Notes under the pieces: model-generated
What the model saw: only the letters and a program-made list of their open reading frames with translations
What the model was told of the DNA's origin: nothing
Databases searched by the model: none
Origin: NAT127 sp041655035
GTDB lineage: Bacteria; Pseudomonadota; Gammaproteobacteria; Pseudomonadales; Porticoccaceae
Reading direction: 5' to 3'
NCBI GenBank assembly: GCA_041655035.1
Contig: JBAZCN010000082.1
Coordinates: 1-14,094, forward strand
DNA: 14,094 bases
Shown here: piece after piece, positions 13,355-14,094 of the stretch
How the letters are laid out: every line of letters starts with the position of its first letter
Numbering within the stretch: position 1 is the stretch's first letter
Made by a program: the position numbers and the translations under genes

Positions 13355-14094
13355 TCACGGTAGAGAACCGAAAACCACATTGTTATCGGCGACGCCTTGC
13401 CGGCCGTAGCGGTAGTCCGGCTGGTTGGCCGCCAGCCACAGTTCCAGGGTGGTCAACAGCCAGATGAGTTCGCCATAGTAGGACGCATGGCCCTCCCGGT
13501 GGCGAGATACCGCCTGGTCGAGAAATGCCGGCTGAAATATAGCGCGTTCCCTCAACTTGAGAATATTCTCATACGCCAGCTCCTGCAACGGCTTGTGGTC
13601 CTTCATCCACACCCCGAAAGGCAGTCCGAAGCCGTGTTTGCGCTTGTCGATGGTGGCATCGGGAAGCCAGCCGGTGAGCGACTGTTTGTAGAAATCCCGC
13701 AGTTTTTTGCCCGGCAGTTTCCACTCGGAAGGAATCTCCGTGGAAAACTCGACCAGCGCGTCCTCGATCATCGGGTAGCGGACCTTCACTCCCGCCAGGC
13801 CACAGGCCTGGCTGACCTTGCGCAGGTCGTTATCGGCCAGGGTGATCTGCCAGTCGAGATACAACAGCCGGTTGAGCGACGAGGCGTCGTCCGGTGTCTG
13901 GTAGATAGCCCTCAGCAGTTCAAGCGGCCGGGCTCTGTCGACCTTGCCGAGCAGCTCCGCCACGAACACATCCCCGGGATCGCTTTGTTCGAGGAAACTG
14001 TAGTACTGCAGGCGATCGGGCAAAGGGGTGCTGGCCTGCCTGATGAAACTGCGTGCCTTCGACACCAGAGGCAGGCCGGACGGCGCCGCCGCCA
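13355..14094 (-). CDS. Asparagine-synthase-like amidotransferase, C-terminal part (5' end outside window)
   Basis: The last 245 codons of an AsnB-family protein; the frame runs off the right edge without a stop, so the GTG at 14065 is not the true start. What is seen is the synthetase domain: NRLLYLDWQITLADNDLRKV, VRYPMIEDALVEF, KLPGKKLRDFYKQSL, KRKHGFGLPFGVWM, and the C-terminal SYYGELIWLLTTLELWLA. The glutaminase domain with N-terminal Cys and the PPi loop SGGxDS would lie upstream. The sequence is closest in pattern to the exosortase/EPS-associated amidotransferase rather than to housekeeping AsnB. Such enzymes use glutamine and ATP to amidate a carboxylate, often inferred to be a uronic acid or a carboxyl of the polymer precursor. 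It is the first visible gene of the minus-strand operon and is followed after 10 bases by the TPR gene. It is partial because of the window edge, with no sign of a break. Confidence 0.88.
   Translation of the reverse strand, partial: AAAPSGLPLVSKARSFIRQASTPLPDRLQYYSFLEQSDPGDVFVAELLGKVDRARPLELLRAIYQTPDDASSLNRLLYLDWQITLADNDLRKVSQACGLAGVKVRYPMIEDALVEFSTEIPSEWKLPGKKLRDFYKQSLTGWLPDATIDKRKHGFGLPFGVWMKDHKPLQELAYENILKLRERAIFQPAFLDQAVSRHREGHASYYGELIWLLTTLELWLAANQPDYRYGRQGVADNNVVFGSLP

Noticed and set aside
14063..14065. GTG at the right edge as start of the amidotransferase
   Set aside because: The frame stays open to the window edge and the visible part lacks the N-terminal glutaminase domain; the gene is cut by the window.
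1..14094. tRNA, rRNA, CRISPR arrays, insertion sequences
   Set aside because: No cloverleaf-like sequence, regular direct repeat with unique spacers, transposase gene or terminal inverted repeats were seen by eye on either strand.

Overview
The window looks like part of an exopolysaccharide/exosortase-type assembly locus from a Gram-negative bacterium, most likely a proteobacterium. The reasons are an exosortase-A-type hydrolase 1 / hydrolase 2 / acyl carrier protein / amidotransferase set, moderately high GC, and proteobacterial Shine-Dalgarno sites and signal peptide. I cannot place it to genus. No exosortase, glycosyltransferase or polymerase gene is inside the window; these would lie to the right, upstream of the operon.

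Layout. Twelve genes, from the right edge (14094) down to 2341, all read on the minus strand. They are closely packed with several 4-base ATGA overlaps and probably form one long operon. In order of transcription they are: the C-terminal part of an asparagine-synthase-like amidotransferase; a secreted TPR protein; an acyl carrier protein; exosortase-associated hydrolase 2; hydrolase 1; a polysaccharide pyruvyl transferase; a sulfotransferase; a membrane acyltransferase (family 3); a polysaccharide deacetylase; two ATP-grasp proteins; and a 638-residue fusion of a Mur-ligase-like enzyme with a complete peptidyl-tRNA-hydrolase domain. A third ATP-grasp gene (1196-2263) converges on this operon from the plus strand. 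A conserved-looking protein of unknown function (87-917) lies divergent to it at the left edge. The divergent spacer 984-1195 has an AT-rich stretch that may hold promoters.

How the genes may work together (inference). The amidotransferase, pyruvyl transferase, sulfotransferase, acyltransferase and deacetylase are a set of glycan-decorating activities. The ACP and the two alpha/beta hydrolases are the accessory proteins that accompany exosortase-A polysaccharide loci. The left half adds four ATP-dependent carboxylate-amine ligase-type modules (three ATP-grasp, one Mur-type), which suggests that amino acids or another carboxylate-amine linkage are built onto the glycan or its precursor. The Mur ligase lacks the N-terminal UDP-MurNAc-binding domain of MurF, carries a four-cysteine motif, and is fused to a Pth domain with all catalytic residues in place. 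I know of no described system with this arrangement, and it is the most interesting object here.

Two further oddities are recorded. The intergenic spacers hold several unrelated short imperfect tandem duplications (14-20 base units). Expected catalytic residues are also replaced in two enzymes: the P-loop glycine of the Mur domain is Val, and the likely catalytic His of hydrolase 1 is Gln.
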